Origin: Caulobacterales bacterium
GTDB taxonomy: Bacteria > Pseudomonadota > Alphaproteobacteria > Caulobacterales > Aquidulcibacteraceae
DNA: 64,000 bases
NCBI GenBank assembly: GCA_017303355.1
Contig: JAFLCU010000004.1
Coordinates: 62,001 to 126,000 of the forward strand
Direction: 5' to 3'
The position numbers were made by a program, and so were the translations under genes. Shown in pieces: positions 33,925-42,334 of this stretch. The number at the start of each line of letters is the position of its first letter. Position 1 is the stretch's first letter. Under the pieces are notes generated by a model. It made no database searches and had not been told where the DNA came from. It was given only the letters and a program-made list of their open reading frames with translations.

Positions 33925-34979
33925 GCGAGCTTCTCCGGGACCTTTGGTACTTCGCCGCCATCTCGAAAGAGTTGAAGCCCGGAAAGATGTTCCGGCGCGA
34001 AATCCTGGGCGAGCCTGTCGTGCTAGGGCGCGATGCGGAGGGGCGGGCGTTTGCGCTACGCGATATCTGTCCGCACCGCGCCGTGCCGCTTTCGGCTGGC
34101 CGGATCGAAGCGACCAATGGCGTGCAGACGGTTGAATGTCCGTATCACGGTTGGCGCTTCGGCACGCAGGACGGGGTCTGCAAACAAATTCCGTCGCTGG
34201 TGGATGGGCAGCCTTACGAGGCCAGCCGCATCCGCGTGCGCCGTTTCCCGACGCACGAAGCCAACGGCATCGTGCTTGTGTTCGTCGCCGCCGATCCGCG
34301 CTTCGACGGCGAACCCTCGCCGCCGCCCGAGTTTGGCCTGGGCGATCTGGTCGAACCGAAATTCGTCATCCATCGCATTTTCGCGGCCAACATGGACAAC
34401 GCGGTCGTTGGTCTGATGGACCCCGCGCACGTGCCCTACGTGCATAATCAATGGTGGTGGCGCCCGCCGAGCGCGGGCAAGAAACTGAAGCAAAAGCGCT
34501 TCGTGCCGCGCGAGCGCGGCTGGGCGATCGAGCGCCACGCGCCGAGCGGCAATTCGTTGGCTTATCGCGCGCTGTTCGGCGGCGAGGTGACGACCGAGAT
34601 TTCGTTCATGCTGCCTGGCTTCCGTTGGGAGGTGGTCGACAATCCAACATCGCGCCTGTTCACCCTGACCTGCCTCACGCCGGAGAACGAGAATTCCACG
34701 CGCATCACGCAAGTGACGTATTGGAAGAACGCGCCGCTCCTGGATGTGATGAAGCCGATCCTCATTCCGGCTGGACGCCAATTCCTCGATCAGGACGGCC
34801 GCATGGTCGATCTGCAGAACACTGGGCTCTCGTATTCGCCATCCATGCTCTGGATCGATGATATCGACGTGCAGGCGAAATGGTATCTGAAGCTTAAGCG
34901 CGAATGGACCAAGAGCCGCGAAGAAGGCCGCGAATTCGCCAATCCAATCGAGCCGACGACGCTGAAGTGGATGAGCTAG
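33921..34979 (+). CDS. Rieske non-heme iron oxygenase, alpha subunit
   Basis: A 352-residue oxygenase of the aromatic ring-hydroxylating class. The Rieske [2Fe-2S] ligands are C50-P-H52 and C73-P-Y-H76-G-W. The catalytic domain shows the mononuclear-iron motif in NAVVGLMDPAHVPYVH, with the bridging Asp and two His. The reductase and ferredoxin partners are not adjacent. The family oxidises aromatics, sterols or side chains; the substrate cannot be read from the sequence. It starts within the stop of the small membrane protein gene. Confidence 0.9.
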   Translation: MSELLRDLWYFAAISKELKPGKMFRREILGEPVVLGRDAEGRAFALRDICPHRAVPLSAGRIEATNGVQTVECPYHGWRFGTQDGVCKQIPSLVDGQPYEASRIRVRRFPTHEANGIVLVFVAADPRFDGEPSPPPEFGLGDLVEPKFVIHRIFAANMDNAVVGLMDPAHVPYVHNQWWWRPPSAGKKLKQKRFVPRERGWAIERHAPSGNSLAYRALFGGEVTTEISFMLPGFRWEVVDNPTSRLFTLTCLTPENENSTRITQVTYWKNAPLLDVMKPILIPAGRQFLDQDGRMVDLQNTGLSYSPSMLWIDDIDVQAKWYLKLKREWTKSREEGREFANPIEPTTLKWMS

Positions 34980-34999
34980 TGGGGGCATCGGGGGAGATT

Positions 35000-35989
35000 A
35001 TGACGAACGAGAATGCGACCGCGCGGACGCGGCGTGTACGGCCTTGGATCGCGTTTCTACTGACGTTGCTCGCGCCAGGCCTCGGCTTCTTCTATGCCCG
35101 GCGCACGCGTGCGGCGCTGTTTTGGGCCGTAGCGAGCGTGGCGATTGGTTTGGCCATCGGTATCGCCGCGTATATCTATCTTTTGAACACGAACGTCTTG
35201 CCGGCGATGCTCAGCGAACCTTGGGCGGCTTGGGTTGTGATCGGCGCTGGTTGGGCGATTTCCGTCGTGATTGGTATCGCCGCTGCATGGGCGGCCGCGC
35301 GGCGACCGGAAGTCCCGCGTGGCTCACCTCTACGTTTGCTTGGCTATCTCGCGATCTGGCTGTTGCCTCTGCTTGCTTCGCAAGCGGTGGCAATGAGTCT
35401 TCGGTTTTTCTACGCGCAACCATTTCGCGCGCCGTCAGCCAGCATGCAACCGGCTATCAATCCGGGTGATTGGTTCATTGTCTCCAAATCGAGCTACGGC
35501 TATGGCCCGTATTCGACCGCTCCGCTTGTTGGCTTGATTGATTACGACCCAGTCACCGCGCGGGCGCCGCAACGTGGCGACATCGCTGTGTTCAGACCGA
35601 CAAGCGAGCCCGATCGTGATTTCGTCCAGCGCGTCGTGGGCTTGCCGGGCGATCAGATCCAAGTGATCGATGGCGTGTTGCACATCAATGGCGCGGCGGT
35701 CGAACTTGAGCCGCTAGGCGCCGTCGAACTTGCGCAAGAATGGGGCGGCGACGGAGCAGTGCAGGCTTATCGCGAGACGCTTCCGAACGGCGTGAGCTAC
35801 ACGGTGTTCGACGCGGGCGTGACGGAACTCGATAACACGCGAGTATTTTCGGTGCCGGAGAACCATTACTTCCTGATGGGAGATCATCGCGACAATTCAG
35901 CGGACAGTCGTGTCGCCATCGTCGGCATGGTTCCGGCGGCGAACTTTATCGGGCGCGTTGATCACGTTGCGCATGCGCGGGCGCGTTAG
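35000..35989 (+). CDS. S26 signal peptidase paralogue with catalytic Lys replaced by Gln
   Basis: A 329-residue protein. The first 100 residues form three or four membrane helices, starting with a PGLGFFYARR element that recalls TM2-like domains, and a further helix lies at about 112-135. The C-terminal part is a type I signal peptidase domain with Ser148 in PSASMQPAINPGD and MGDHRDNSADSR. The general-base position, Lys in the GLPGD-adjacent motif of active enzymes, is Gln210 here (DFVQRVVGLPGD; codon CAG at 35627). The canonical lepB in this window keeps Lys109. The protein may therefore be inactive, altered in mechanism, or regulatory. The ATG at 35000 follows GGGGAG. Confidence 0.85.
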   Translation: MTNENATARTRRVRPWIAFLLTLLAPGLGFFYARRTRAALFWAVASVAIGLAIGIAAYIYLLNTNVLPAMLSEPWAAWVVIGAGWAISVVIGIAAAWAAARRPEVPRGSPLRLLGYLAIWLLPLLASQAVAMSLRFFYAQPFRAPSASMQPAINPGDWFIVSKSSYGYGPYSTAPLVGLIDYDPVTARAPQRGDIAVFRPTSEPDRDFVQRVVGLPGDQIQVIDGVLHINGAAVELEPLGAVELAQEWGGDGAVQAYRETLPNGVSYTVFDAGVTELDNTRVFSVPENHYFLMGDHRDNSADSRVAIVGMVPAANFIGRVDHVAHARAR

Positions 35990-36414
35990 CGCGCAGGCAC
36001 AAGCACCACGGGCACGCGGATTTCGCGTGGCGCTTGCGCGTCGCCCGGCATGTCTTCCTGCAGTACGAGCACGGCCTGCGTTTCCTGCGTGACGGTGAAA
36101 TGGAGCTCGGCCACGAATGGCACCGGAGCTTCCGTCATCCAATCGCTCTGCGCTTGCGCGGGCGATTCCGCGAGCAAGCTTTCGTCAGCGGCGCGCAGTT
36201 CGGCGGGGAATACGGCTTCGAAGAACCAATCGCCGGGGGCCGTGCCTTCGACGCGCAGAGGGCTCGTGATGCGCGTGCCTGGCGCAGGAGCCGCCACGCT
36301 GATCGTCACCGCGGCGGTCTCGGCCGGCGCTGTCTCCGGTGGCGCTTCGGCGGCCGGAGGCGTGCAGGCGCCGAATGCTGCGGCGAGCACGAGGGCGGCG
36401 GCGATGCGAAGCAT
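35986..36414 (-). CDS. Gmad2-domain lipoprotein
   Basis: A 142-residue lipoprotein with lipobox AAAFGAC (Cys at about 17) and a Pro/Ala/Glu-rich linker. The Gmad2 immunoglobulin-like domain is at about 38-138: SPLRVEGTAPGDWFFEAVFP, then DWMTEAPVPFVAELHF. Gmad2 occurs in spore-germination and other envelope proteins as a binding module. The ATG at 36414 is preferred over 36420 because its distance to the GGAG site is better. It converges with the signal peptidase paralogue (4-nt overlap). Confidence 0.8.
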   Translation of the reverse strand: MLRIAAALVLAAAFGACTPPAAEAPPETAPAETAAVTISVAAPAPGTRITSPLRVEGTAPGDWFFEAVFPAELRAADESLLAESPAQAQSDWMTEAPVPFVAELHFTVTQETQAVLVLQEDMPGDAQAPREIRVPVVLVPAR

Positions 36415-36488
36415 AATCATTCTCCAACAAATCGGTTTATCGCGCCCGGCGATGGCGGCAACAAGGCTGGACACTAAGGAATTGGCCC

Positions 36489-37184
36489 ATGCCGCTCACA
36501 CACACTGAACGTCACCTGATGGAGCGCATCGGCTGGCTCCGCGCCGCTGTTTTGGGCGCGAACGACGGGATCGTTTCAACCGCGAGCTTGATCGTTGGGG
36601 TCGCCGCGGCCTCGGCGGGGCGGGGCGAGGTGCTCGTTGCCGGTGTTGCCGGGCTCGTCGCGGGCGCGCTGTCGATGGCGGCGGGCGAATATGTATCGGT
36701 GAGTTCCCAGGCCGATTCCGAACGCGCTGATCTCGCGCGCGAACGCGAAGAGCTGCGCACCGATCCAGCGTTCGAACTGGAGGAGCTGACGCAAATTTAC
36801 GTGGGGCGCGGCGTCGAGCCTGCGCTGGCGCGGCAGGTCGCGCAGCAAATGACGGCCAAGGACGCGCTGGCCGCGCATGCGCGCGACGAATTGGGCATCT
36901 CGCCCCACACCCAGGCGCGCCCGGTGCAAGCGGCGTGGGCCTCGGCGGCTTCGTTCGCGACGGGCGCCTCCCTGCCGCTCGCGGTCGCGTGTCTGGCGCC
37001 GCTGACGCAACTCGGGTGGTTTGTGTCGCTGGCGTCTATCGTTTTTCTGGCGCTGCTTGGCGTGTGGAGCGCGCGTGCCGGCGGCGCGAAGGTATGGCGC
37101 GCGACCGCGCGCGTCGTCTTTTGGGGCGCTTTCGCGATGGCGGCGACCGCATTTGTTGGCGCAGTGTTTGGCGCCAACGTTTAG
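36489..37184 (+). CDS. VIT1/CCC1 family iron/manganese transporter
   Basis: A 231-residue inner-membrane protein of the vacuolar-iron-transporter family. The start (ERIGWLRAAVLGANDGIVST) is the family hallmark. Five hydrophobic segments follow, with the hydrophilic region SQADSERADLAREREELRTD between TM2 and TM3 corresponding to the metal-binding cytoplasmic helices. The length is typical for bacterial VIT proteins. It probably exports or sequesters Fe(II) or Mn(II). It lies divergent from the Gmad2 lipoprotein gene. Confidence 0.9.
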   Translation: MPLTHTERHLMERIGWLRAAVLGANDGIVSTASLIVGVAAASAGRGEVLVAGVAGLVAGALSMAAGEYVSVSSQADSERADLAREREELRTDPAFELEELTQIYVGRGVEPALARQVAQQMTAKDALAAHARDELGISPHTQARPVQAAWASAASFATGASLPLAVACLAPLTQLGWFVSLASIVFLALLGVWSARAGGAKVWRATARVVFWGAFAMAATAFVGAVFGANV

Positions 37185-37190
37185 CGGCGA

Positions 37191-37222
37191 ATGCGTGCGC
37201 ACCTGCCGCTTTGCGTACGCAT
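37191..37222. terminator. Candidate bidirectional terminator hairpin
   Basis: A 10-bp stem with one mismatch or G-U pair (ATGCGTGCGC with GCGTACGCAT) and a 12-nt loop lies between the convergent VIT and chemoreceptor genes. It lacks a clear T-tract. Confidence 0.4.
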
Positions 37223-37232
37223 GCTGTAATCG

Positions 37233-39056
37233 TCAGGCCGCGTAGCGCTTGCCGCTCGCCGTGCTTGAATTGACCTTGAACTGGCCAACCAGGCGGCCGA
37301 GGTCGTCGGCTTCGTCGGCGAGGGAGCGGCTGGCGGCCGTCGTCTCTTCCACCATCGCGGCGTTTTGCTGCGTGACCTGATCCATCTGATTGATGGCGGT
37401 GTTGACTTCGGCAAGGCCCAGCGATTGCTCGCGCGCCGAGGCGGCGATCTCAGAGACAAGGCCGTTGATCTCGGTCACCTTGGCGACAATCGATGAGATC
37501 GCATCCCCGGCATTGTTGATGCGCTCAACGCCGGTCTCAACCTGCTCGGTGCTGGTCGAGATGAGGCCCTTGATTTCCTTGGCGGCGTCGGCGGAGCGTT
37601 GCGCCAGCGCACGCACCTCGGAGGCGACCACCGCGAAGCCGCGGCCGGCTTCGCCAGCCCGCGCCGCTTCGACGCCCGCGTTCAGCGCCAGCAGGTTGGT
37701 TTGGAATGCGATCTCGTCGATCACGCCGATGATCTGCGCGATCTGGCGCGAGCTTTGCTCGATCTCGGTCATCGCGCGCACCGCCTCGCCGACGATCTCG
37801 CCGGTGCGCGTGGCTTCGGTGCGAGCTTCCGAAACGGTGCTGTTGGCGTGGCTGGCGCCGGCGGCTGTCTTGGAGACGGCAGCGGTGATCTCGTCGAGCG
37901 CGGCGGCGGTTTCTTCCAGTGACGCGGCTTGCGTTTCCGTGCGGCGCGACAGGTCGTCGGCGGCGCGGCTGATTTCGTTGGTGCCGCCGGTGATCGACGT
38001 GGTCGAGTTCGAGACCAGCACCATGGCTTCGTGCAATTGGCGGATGGCGGCGTTGAAATCGTCGCGCAGCTTGAGATAGCGGCCGGCGAACTCGTTGTTG
38101 ACCTGGCAAGTGAGGTCGCCGTGCGCGACACGCTCCAGTGCGCCGGCGAGGGCGTCGACGACTTCGGTTTGCTCCTTCTCCGTCGCCGCGCGGATCGCGT
38201 CGTTACGCTTGCGCTCTTCGGCGGCGGCGGCCTCCAAACGAACCTTCTCGGCCGCCGCTTTGTCGAGCGCGATCGCGGCGTCCTTGAAGACCTGAACCGC
38301 GTCGGCTATTTCGCCGACCTCGTCCTTGCGGCCGATGGCCGGCACCTCGATCGTCTTGTCGCCGCCGGCGAGACGGCGCATCGCATCGGTCATTTGATTA
38401 ACCGGGCGCGCGATCATGCGCGTCAGCATCATGCCGATCGCGCCTGACAGGAGCGCCGAAAGCAGCAGGCCGCCAAGGATGACAACGCCGGTGGTTTGCG
38501 CGGTGGCCTCGGAGGCGGCGTTCAATTGCGTCAGCTCTTCTTGCTCGGTGGCGAGCAGGGCGTCGATGCCTTCTTCCGCGGGCGCGATGAGTTGGTCAGC
38601 GGGACCATCATTGCCGACCAGCGCCACCGCTTGGCTGCGTGTCGCCGGGTTCGGCACGGCCGCGGTCGCGAGCGGCACCACGCCATCGAACCAAAGATCG
38701 GCGGCGCGCTCGACCTCATCGACGTGGCGCAATTGCTCTATCTCGCCTTCGGCAAGCGCGCGGATATTGTTCAGTGCCTCCTTGAACTTGGCGCGATGGC
38801 TTTCGACGCGGCCCAGATAATAATCGTCCTGGCTGATGATCCAGCCGCGCACCGAGTTCTCCTGGCGCGCCAAGCGGAACTGCGCATCGAAGATGGCTTG
38901 CATCGTCGCGTTGGCCTGGGTGCTCTCGGCGCGCGCATCGTTCATCGTGTTGATGTTGATCAGCGCTGTTGCGCCTGTAGCGCCAATTACTGCGATAACG
39001 GCTGAAAAGCCGAGCATCAGTTTCCGCGAAATCTTGAGATCGGTGATGTTCAGCAT
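37233..39056 (-). CDS. Methyl-accepting chemotaxis protein
   Basis: A 607-residue transmembrane chemoreceptor. One membrane helix lies at about 13-33, a helical periplasmic sensor with no recognisable ligand pocket follows, and a second helix is near 190-210, then a HAMP region ([20 protein letters not shown]) and a long cytoplasmic signalling domain. The hairpin tip [20 protein letters not shown], followed by [20 protein letters not shown], is the CheA/CheW-contact consensus. It ends in AA without a CheR-binding pentapeptide. No other chemotaxis gene is adjacent. The ATG at 39056 is used because the GTG at 39065 lies too close to the GAGG site. Confidence 0.92.
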   Translation of the reverse strand: MLNITDLKISRKLMLGFSAVIAVIGATGATALININTMNDARAESTQANATMQAIFDAQFRLARQENSVRGWIISQDDYYLGRVESHRAKFKEALNNIRALAEGEIEQLRHVDEVERAADLWFDGVVPLATAAVPNPATRSQAVALVGNDGPADQLIAPAEEGIDALLATEQEELTQLNAASEATAQTTGVVILGGLLLSALLSGAIGMMLTRMIARPVNQMTDAMRRLAGGDKTIEVPAIGRKDEVGEIADAVQVFKDAAIALDKAAAEKVRLEAAAAEERKRNDAIRAATEKEQTEVVDALAGALERVAHGDLTCQVNNEFAGRYLKLRDDFNAAIRQLHEAMVLVSNSTTSITGGTNEISRAADDLSRRTETQAASLEETAAALDEITAAVSKTAAGASHANSTVSEARTEATRTGEIVGEAVRAMTEIEQSSRQIAQIIGVIDEIAFQTNLLALNAGVEAARAGEAGRGFAVVASEVRALAQRSADAAKEIKGLISTSTEQVETGVERINNAGDAISSIVAKVTEINGLVSEIAASAREQSLGLAEVNTAINQMDQVTQQNAAMVEETTAASRSLADEADDLGRLVGQFKVNSSTASGKRYAA

Positions 39057-39262
39057 GAAGCGCACGTCCTCAGTGTTGAATCCAAACTGTATCTGCTCAT
39101 GACGTGCGGGGAATTAATCATGTCTGACCGACGCTGAACTTTTCTGCATCTTGCGGAATGCGCGGGGTTCGTCGCGCAAAGGCAGTGTTGGCAATTCGTC
39201 ATTAACCTGAATGGCGGACCTCTTTCGCGCAGCCTATGAAAATGCTGACGAGTGAGGGGCAT

Positions 39263-40486
39263 ATGCGGAAAGTTGTAGTGCGGGCCGTTGGCGCGGCAGT
39301 CGGTGTGGCGACAATGGCGGGTGTTGCGAACGCCGAGGAGGCCGCCAGTGTTCAAGAAGCGATCAGCGAAGGCGAACTGATCCTGCACACGCGCGCGCGC
39401 TACGAAACGCTTGAGCAAGACGGCCAAAACGACGCCGACGCGCTGACGCTGCGCACACGCGTGGGCTGGAAGACGGCCACCTGGAACGGCTTCACCGGCC
39501 TGATCGAATTCGAAGACGTTCGTGATCTGGGGGGCGACTATAATGACGGCCTGCCGCCGAGCGAGCCCTACGCCACGATCGCCGATCCGCAAGGCACGGA
39601 ACTCAATCGCCTGCAGCTGCGCTGGCAATTGAACCAGCATTTTGCCGCCACGATCGGCCGGCAAACCGTCGAATTCGACGACAAGCGTTTCCTCGACGGC
39701 TCGAACGCCCGCCAGGACACACGCACGCTCGATGCGCTGCGCGGCGATCTCACGATGGGCGCGCTCAAGGCCGCGTACGTCTATGTCGACCATGTCAACA
39801 ACACGACGGCCGAGTACAATGATCTCGAAACCGAAGGGCATCTGCTGAACGCCAGCTACGCGTTCTCGGAGCAATTCAAGCTCACCGGCTTCATGTACGC
39901 TCTGGATTTCGACACCGCGTCGGCGATCAACCAATCGTCGAACACGATCGGCTTGCGCGCCGCCGGTGAGTTCGAAGCCTTCGGCATCGGCTTCGATTAT
40001 TCGGCCAGCGTCGCCAATCAGCGCGATTACGGCAACGCCACCGTCAACTACGATCTCGATTATTGGCAAGCGGCGCTCTCCGCCGAACTTGGCGAATGGT
40101 CGGGCCGCGTCTGGTATGAGTCCCTTGGCGGCGACGGTACGCGCGGCTTCTTCGTGCCGCTGGGCTCGTCGAACAATTTCCAGGGCTGGGCCAGCGCCTT
40201 CACCACGAAGCCGGCGGACGGCGTGAACGATTTCAACGTCACGGTCCAATACGAACCGGAATGGGCCCCGGATTCGCTCGAAGGCCTGACCTTCATGGCG
40301 CGCTACTACGATTTCGAAGCCGAACGCACTGGCGTCGATTTCGGCAACGAACTCGACATGTCGGTCGGCGCCAAACTTAGCGATCGTGCGAATTGGTCGC
40401 TCGAATACGCCGACTATCAAACGGGCGACGTGGGGTCGCCGGCTGAGCGCACGCGCGTGCGCTTCATGGTGCAATACACGTTCTGA
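39263..40486 (+). CDS. Alginate-export/porin family outer-membrane protein
   Basis: A 407-residue protein with a signal peptide (about 1-25, ending VANAEE) and a beta-barrel pattern ending in a terminal Phe. The first part (HTRARYETLEQDGQND, then ADALTLRTRVGWKTATWNGF and TELNRLQLRW) matches the Alginate_exp porin family. Such proteins are outer-membrane channels for sugars or polysaccharides, but most members are not alginate-specific. An upstream ATG at 39236 exists; the one at 39263 follows GAGGGG and gives a better signal peptide. It is divergent from the chemoreceptor, 206 bp away. Confidence 0.85.
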   Translation: MRKVVVRAVGAAVGVATMAGVANAEEAASVQEAISEGELILHTRARYETLEQDGQNDADALTLRTRVGWKTATWNGFTGLIEFEDVRDLGGDYNDGLPPSEPYATIADPQGTELNRLQLRWQLNQHFAATIGRQTVEFDDKRFLDGSNARQDTRTLDALRGDLTMGALKAAYVYVDHVNNTTAEYNDLETEGHLLNASYAFSEQFKLTGFMYALDFDTASAINQSSNTIGLRAAGEFEAFGIGFDYSASVANQRDYGNATVNYDLDYWQAALSAELGEWSGRVWYESLGGDGTRGFFVPLGSSNNFQGWASAFTTKPADGVNDFNVTVQYEPEWAPDSLEGLTFMARYYDFEAERTGVDFGNELDMSVGAKLSDRANWSLEYADYQTGDVGSPAERTRVRFMVQYTF

Positions 40487-40494
40487 GAAAGGCG

Positions 40495-42234
40495 TCAGGG
40501 CGCTTGATAGAGCGCCTTGGCGATCTCCGTTTCGCGGCGTTCATCTATGATGCGGCGCGCCGCTTCATCGGGAACGCCAATCCCATTGAGCAGCGCTTCA
40601 CCCAGTTGAAGCGCTGCTTCAATCGTGTCCGGGCTCGCGAGTGTTGCGCCGAGTTCATGCAAACGTCGCGCATGTGCGCCATCGCGCGCGCGGGCATATA
40701 CTGGGATATGCGGCCACGCTTGTTTGGCCTGTGCGACGATGAGTTCGACCGCCGCCGGATCGTTGATCGTGACCACGATCGCGGCGGCGTTGGCGGCGCC
40801 GATGGCGGAGAGCACATCGCGCCGGCTAGAATCGCCATAATGTACGGGCGCGTCATCCTCGCGCAGCGAGGCGACGAGGGCGGAATCGGTATCGACGGCG
40901 ACGTACGGAATTTCCTGTTTTCCCAGGATGTCGGCCAAAGTTTGTCCAACACGGCCGAAGCCCGCGATCACGACGTGGCCGCCTTCCTGCGCGAGATCGG
41001 GCTCAATCGTGGTTTGCTTGTGCGCCATGCGCCGCGCGATGCGTCCGCCGAACGTGGCGACAAACGGCGTGATGAAGATCGAGAGCGCCGTGACGAGCAG
41101 CATATAATCCGCCGTCGCCTCGGGGATTGCGCCATTGGCGCGCGCCGATGCAATCACCACGAAGGCGAATTCGCCGGCTTGGCCCAACATGAACGCCACC
41201 GCGAGCGCACGCGGCCAGGCAATGCCGAACATGCGCGCCAGCGGCGCAATGATGGTGATTTTAATCGCAAAGAGGCCCACGACGCCGAGCAGGATCGTCA
41301 CCGGGTTCGCGAACAGCAGCGCCAGATCGATCTGCATGCCAACTGTGACGAAGAAGAGCCCGAGCAGCAGATCCTTGAACGGTTCGAGGTCGGTCTCGAT
41401 CTGGTGGCGGAATTCCGTTTCAGCGAGCAGCAGCCCGGCTAGGAAGGCGCCGAGCCCCATCGACAGTCCGGCCGATTGCGCCGCCACGGCCATGCCGATC
41501 GCCGCGAAAATGGCCGCGGCGATGAACACCTCGCGGCTATCGATCGACGCCACCCAGCGAAACAGCGGGCGCAGCAACACGCGCCCGAACGTGAAAATCA
41601 GCGCCAGCGAGATCAGCGCCGTCAACAAGGCGATGACGATGTTGTGGCCGCTAAAATCGCGCGCCGTGTTGACGCCAAGTGCTGCGACCAGAAACAGGAT
41701 TGGCACCACCATCAAATCCTGCATCAGCAGCACGGAGAAACTGATGCGGCCAACCGGCGTGGTGATTTGGCTGCGTTCACGCAGCAATTGCAGCACCAGA
41801 GCCGTCGAGGAGAGCGCGAAGGCGAGGCCGAGCACCGAAGCTGTCGCGAAGTCATTGCCAAAGGCCAGCGCGACGCTGGCGATGGCGATCGTGGTGAGCA
41901 CGACTTGCGCCAGCCCCAAGCCGAACACGTAACGCCGCAAAGCCCACAAACGCTCGAACGAGACCTCAAGCCCGATCACGAACAGCAGAAACACGACGCC
42001 CATTTCCGCCAGCGCGATGGTCGGCCGGTCCTCGCGGAGTTCGAAGGCGCTGAGCCAGGTCCAATTCTCGGCCAGGCGGCCAAGCACGTGCGGCCCCATC
42101 CACACACCGATCAGGAGAAAGCCCATCACCGCGCTCAGCTTGGCGCGGCGTAATGCCGGCACGACGAGGCACGTCGCGCCCAGAAAGACCAGCGCCTGGG
42201 TGAGGACTTCGCCACCGTTGGCTCCGTGCTCCAT
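40495..42234 (-). CDS. CPA2-type monovalent cation/proton antiporter (KefB/KefC-like)
   Basis: A 579-residue inner-membrane antiporter. The first 380 residues hold about 12 hydrophobic segments of a Na+/H+ exchanger-type domain (GVVFLLFVIGLEVSFERLW, QSAGLSMGLGAFLAGLLLAE). The C-terminal part (about 405-530) is an RCK_N/TrkA-N domain with the NAD-type motif VVIAGFGRVGQTLADIL and VAVDTDSALV. This fits glutathione-gated potassium efflux systems. A KefF/KefG ancillary protein is not adjacent. It is divergent from mcd across a hairpin-forming inverted repeat. Confidence 0.9.
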   Translation of the reverse strand: MEHGANGGEVLTQALVFLGATCLVVPALRRAKLSAVMGFLLIGVWMGPHVLGRLAENWTWLSAFELREDRPTIALAEMGVVFLLFVIGLEVSFERLWALRRYVFGLGLAQVVLTTIAIASVALAFGNDFATASVLGLAFALSSTALVLQLLRERSQITTPVGRISFSVLLMQDLMVVPILFLVAALGVNTARDFSGHNIVIALLTALISLALIFTFGRVLLRPLFRWVASIDSREVFIAAAIFAAIGMAVAAQSAGLSMGLGAFLAGLLLAETEFRHQIETDLEPFKDLLLGLFFVTVGMQIDLALLFANPVTILLGVVGLFAIKITIIAPLARMFGIAWPRALAVAFMLGQAGEFAFVVIASARANGAIPEATADYMLLVTALSIFITPFVATFGGRIARRMAHKQTTIEPDLAQEGGHVVIAGFGRVGQTLADILGKQEIPYVAVDTDSALVASLREDDAPVHYGDSSRRDVLSAIGAANAAAIVVTINDPAAVELIVAQAKQAWPHIPVYARARDGAHARRLHELGATLASPDTIEAALQLGEALLNGIGVPDEAARRIIDERRETEIAKALYQAP

Positions 42235-42272
42235 CTCGCTCTCCTGTGGCGCGGCGCCGCGCTCGCTGCTTC

Positions 42273-42306
42273 AGCCGGGGTCTTTCGCAAGTGCGAAAGA
42301 CCGGCT
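42273..42306. promoter_or_regulatory. Long inverted repeat between antiporter gene and mcd
   Basis: Arms AGCCGG plus TCTTTCGCA (with a two-base GG bulge) pair perfectly with TGCGAAAGA plus CCGGCT around a 2-nt centre. It lies 28 bp before the mcd start and has no upstream gene on that strand to terminate. A regulator operator or a leader hairpin are the likely roles. Confidence 0.55.
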
Positions 42307-42334
42307 TTAGTGCCCTGACTCGGGAGGGAATAGC

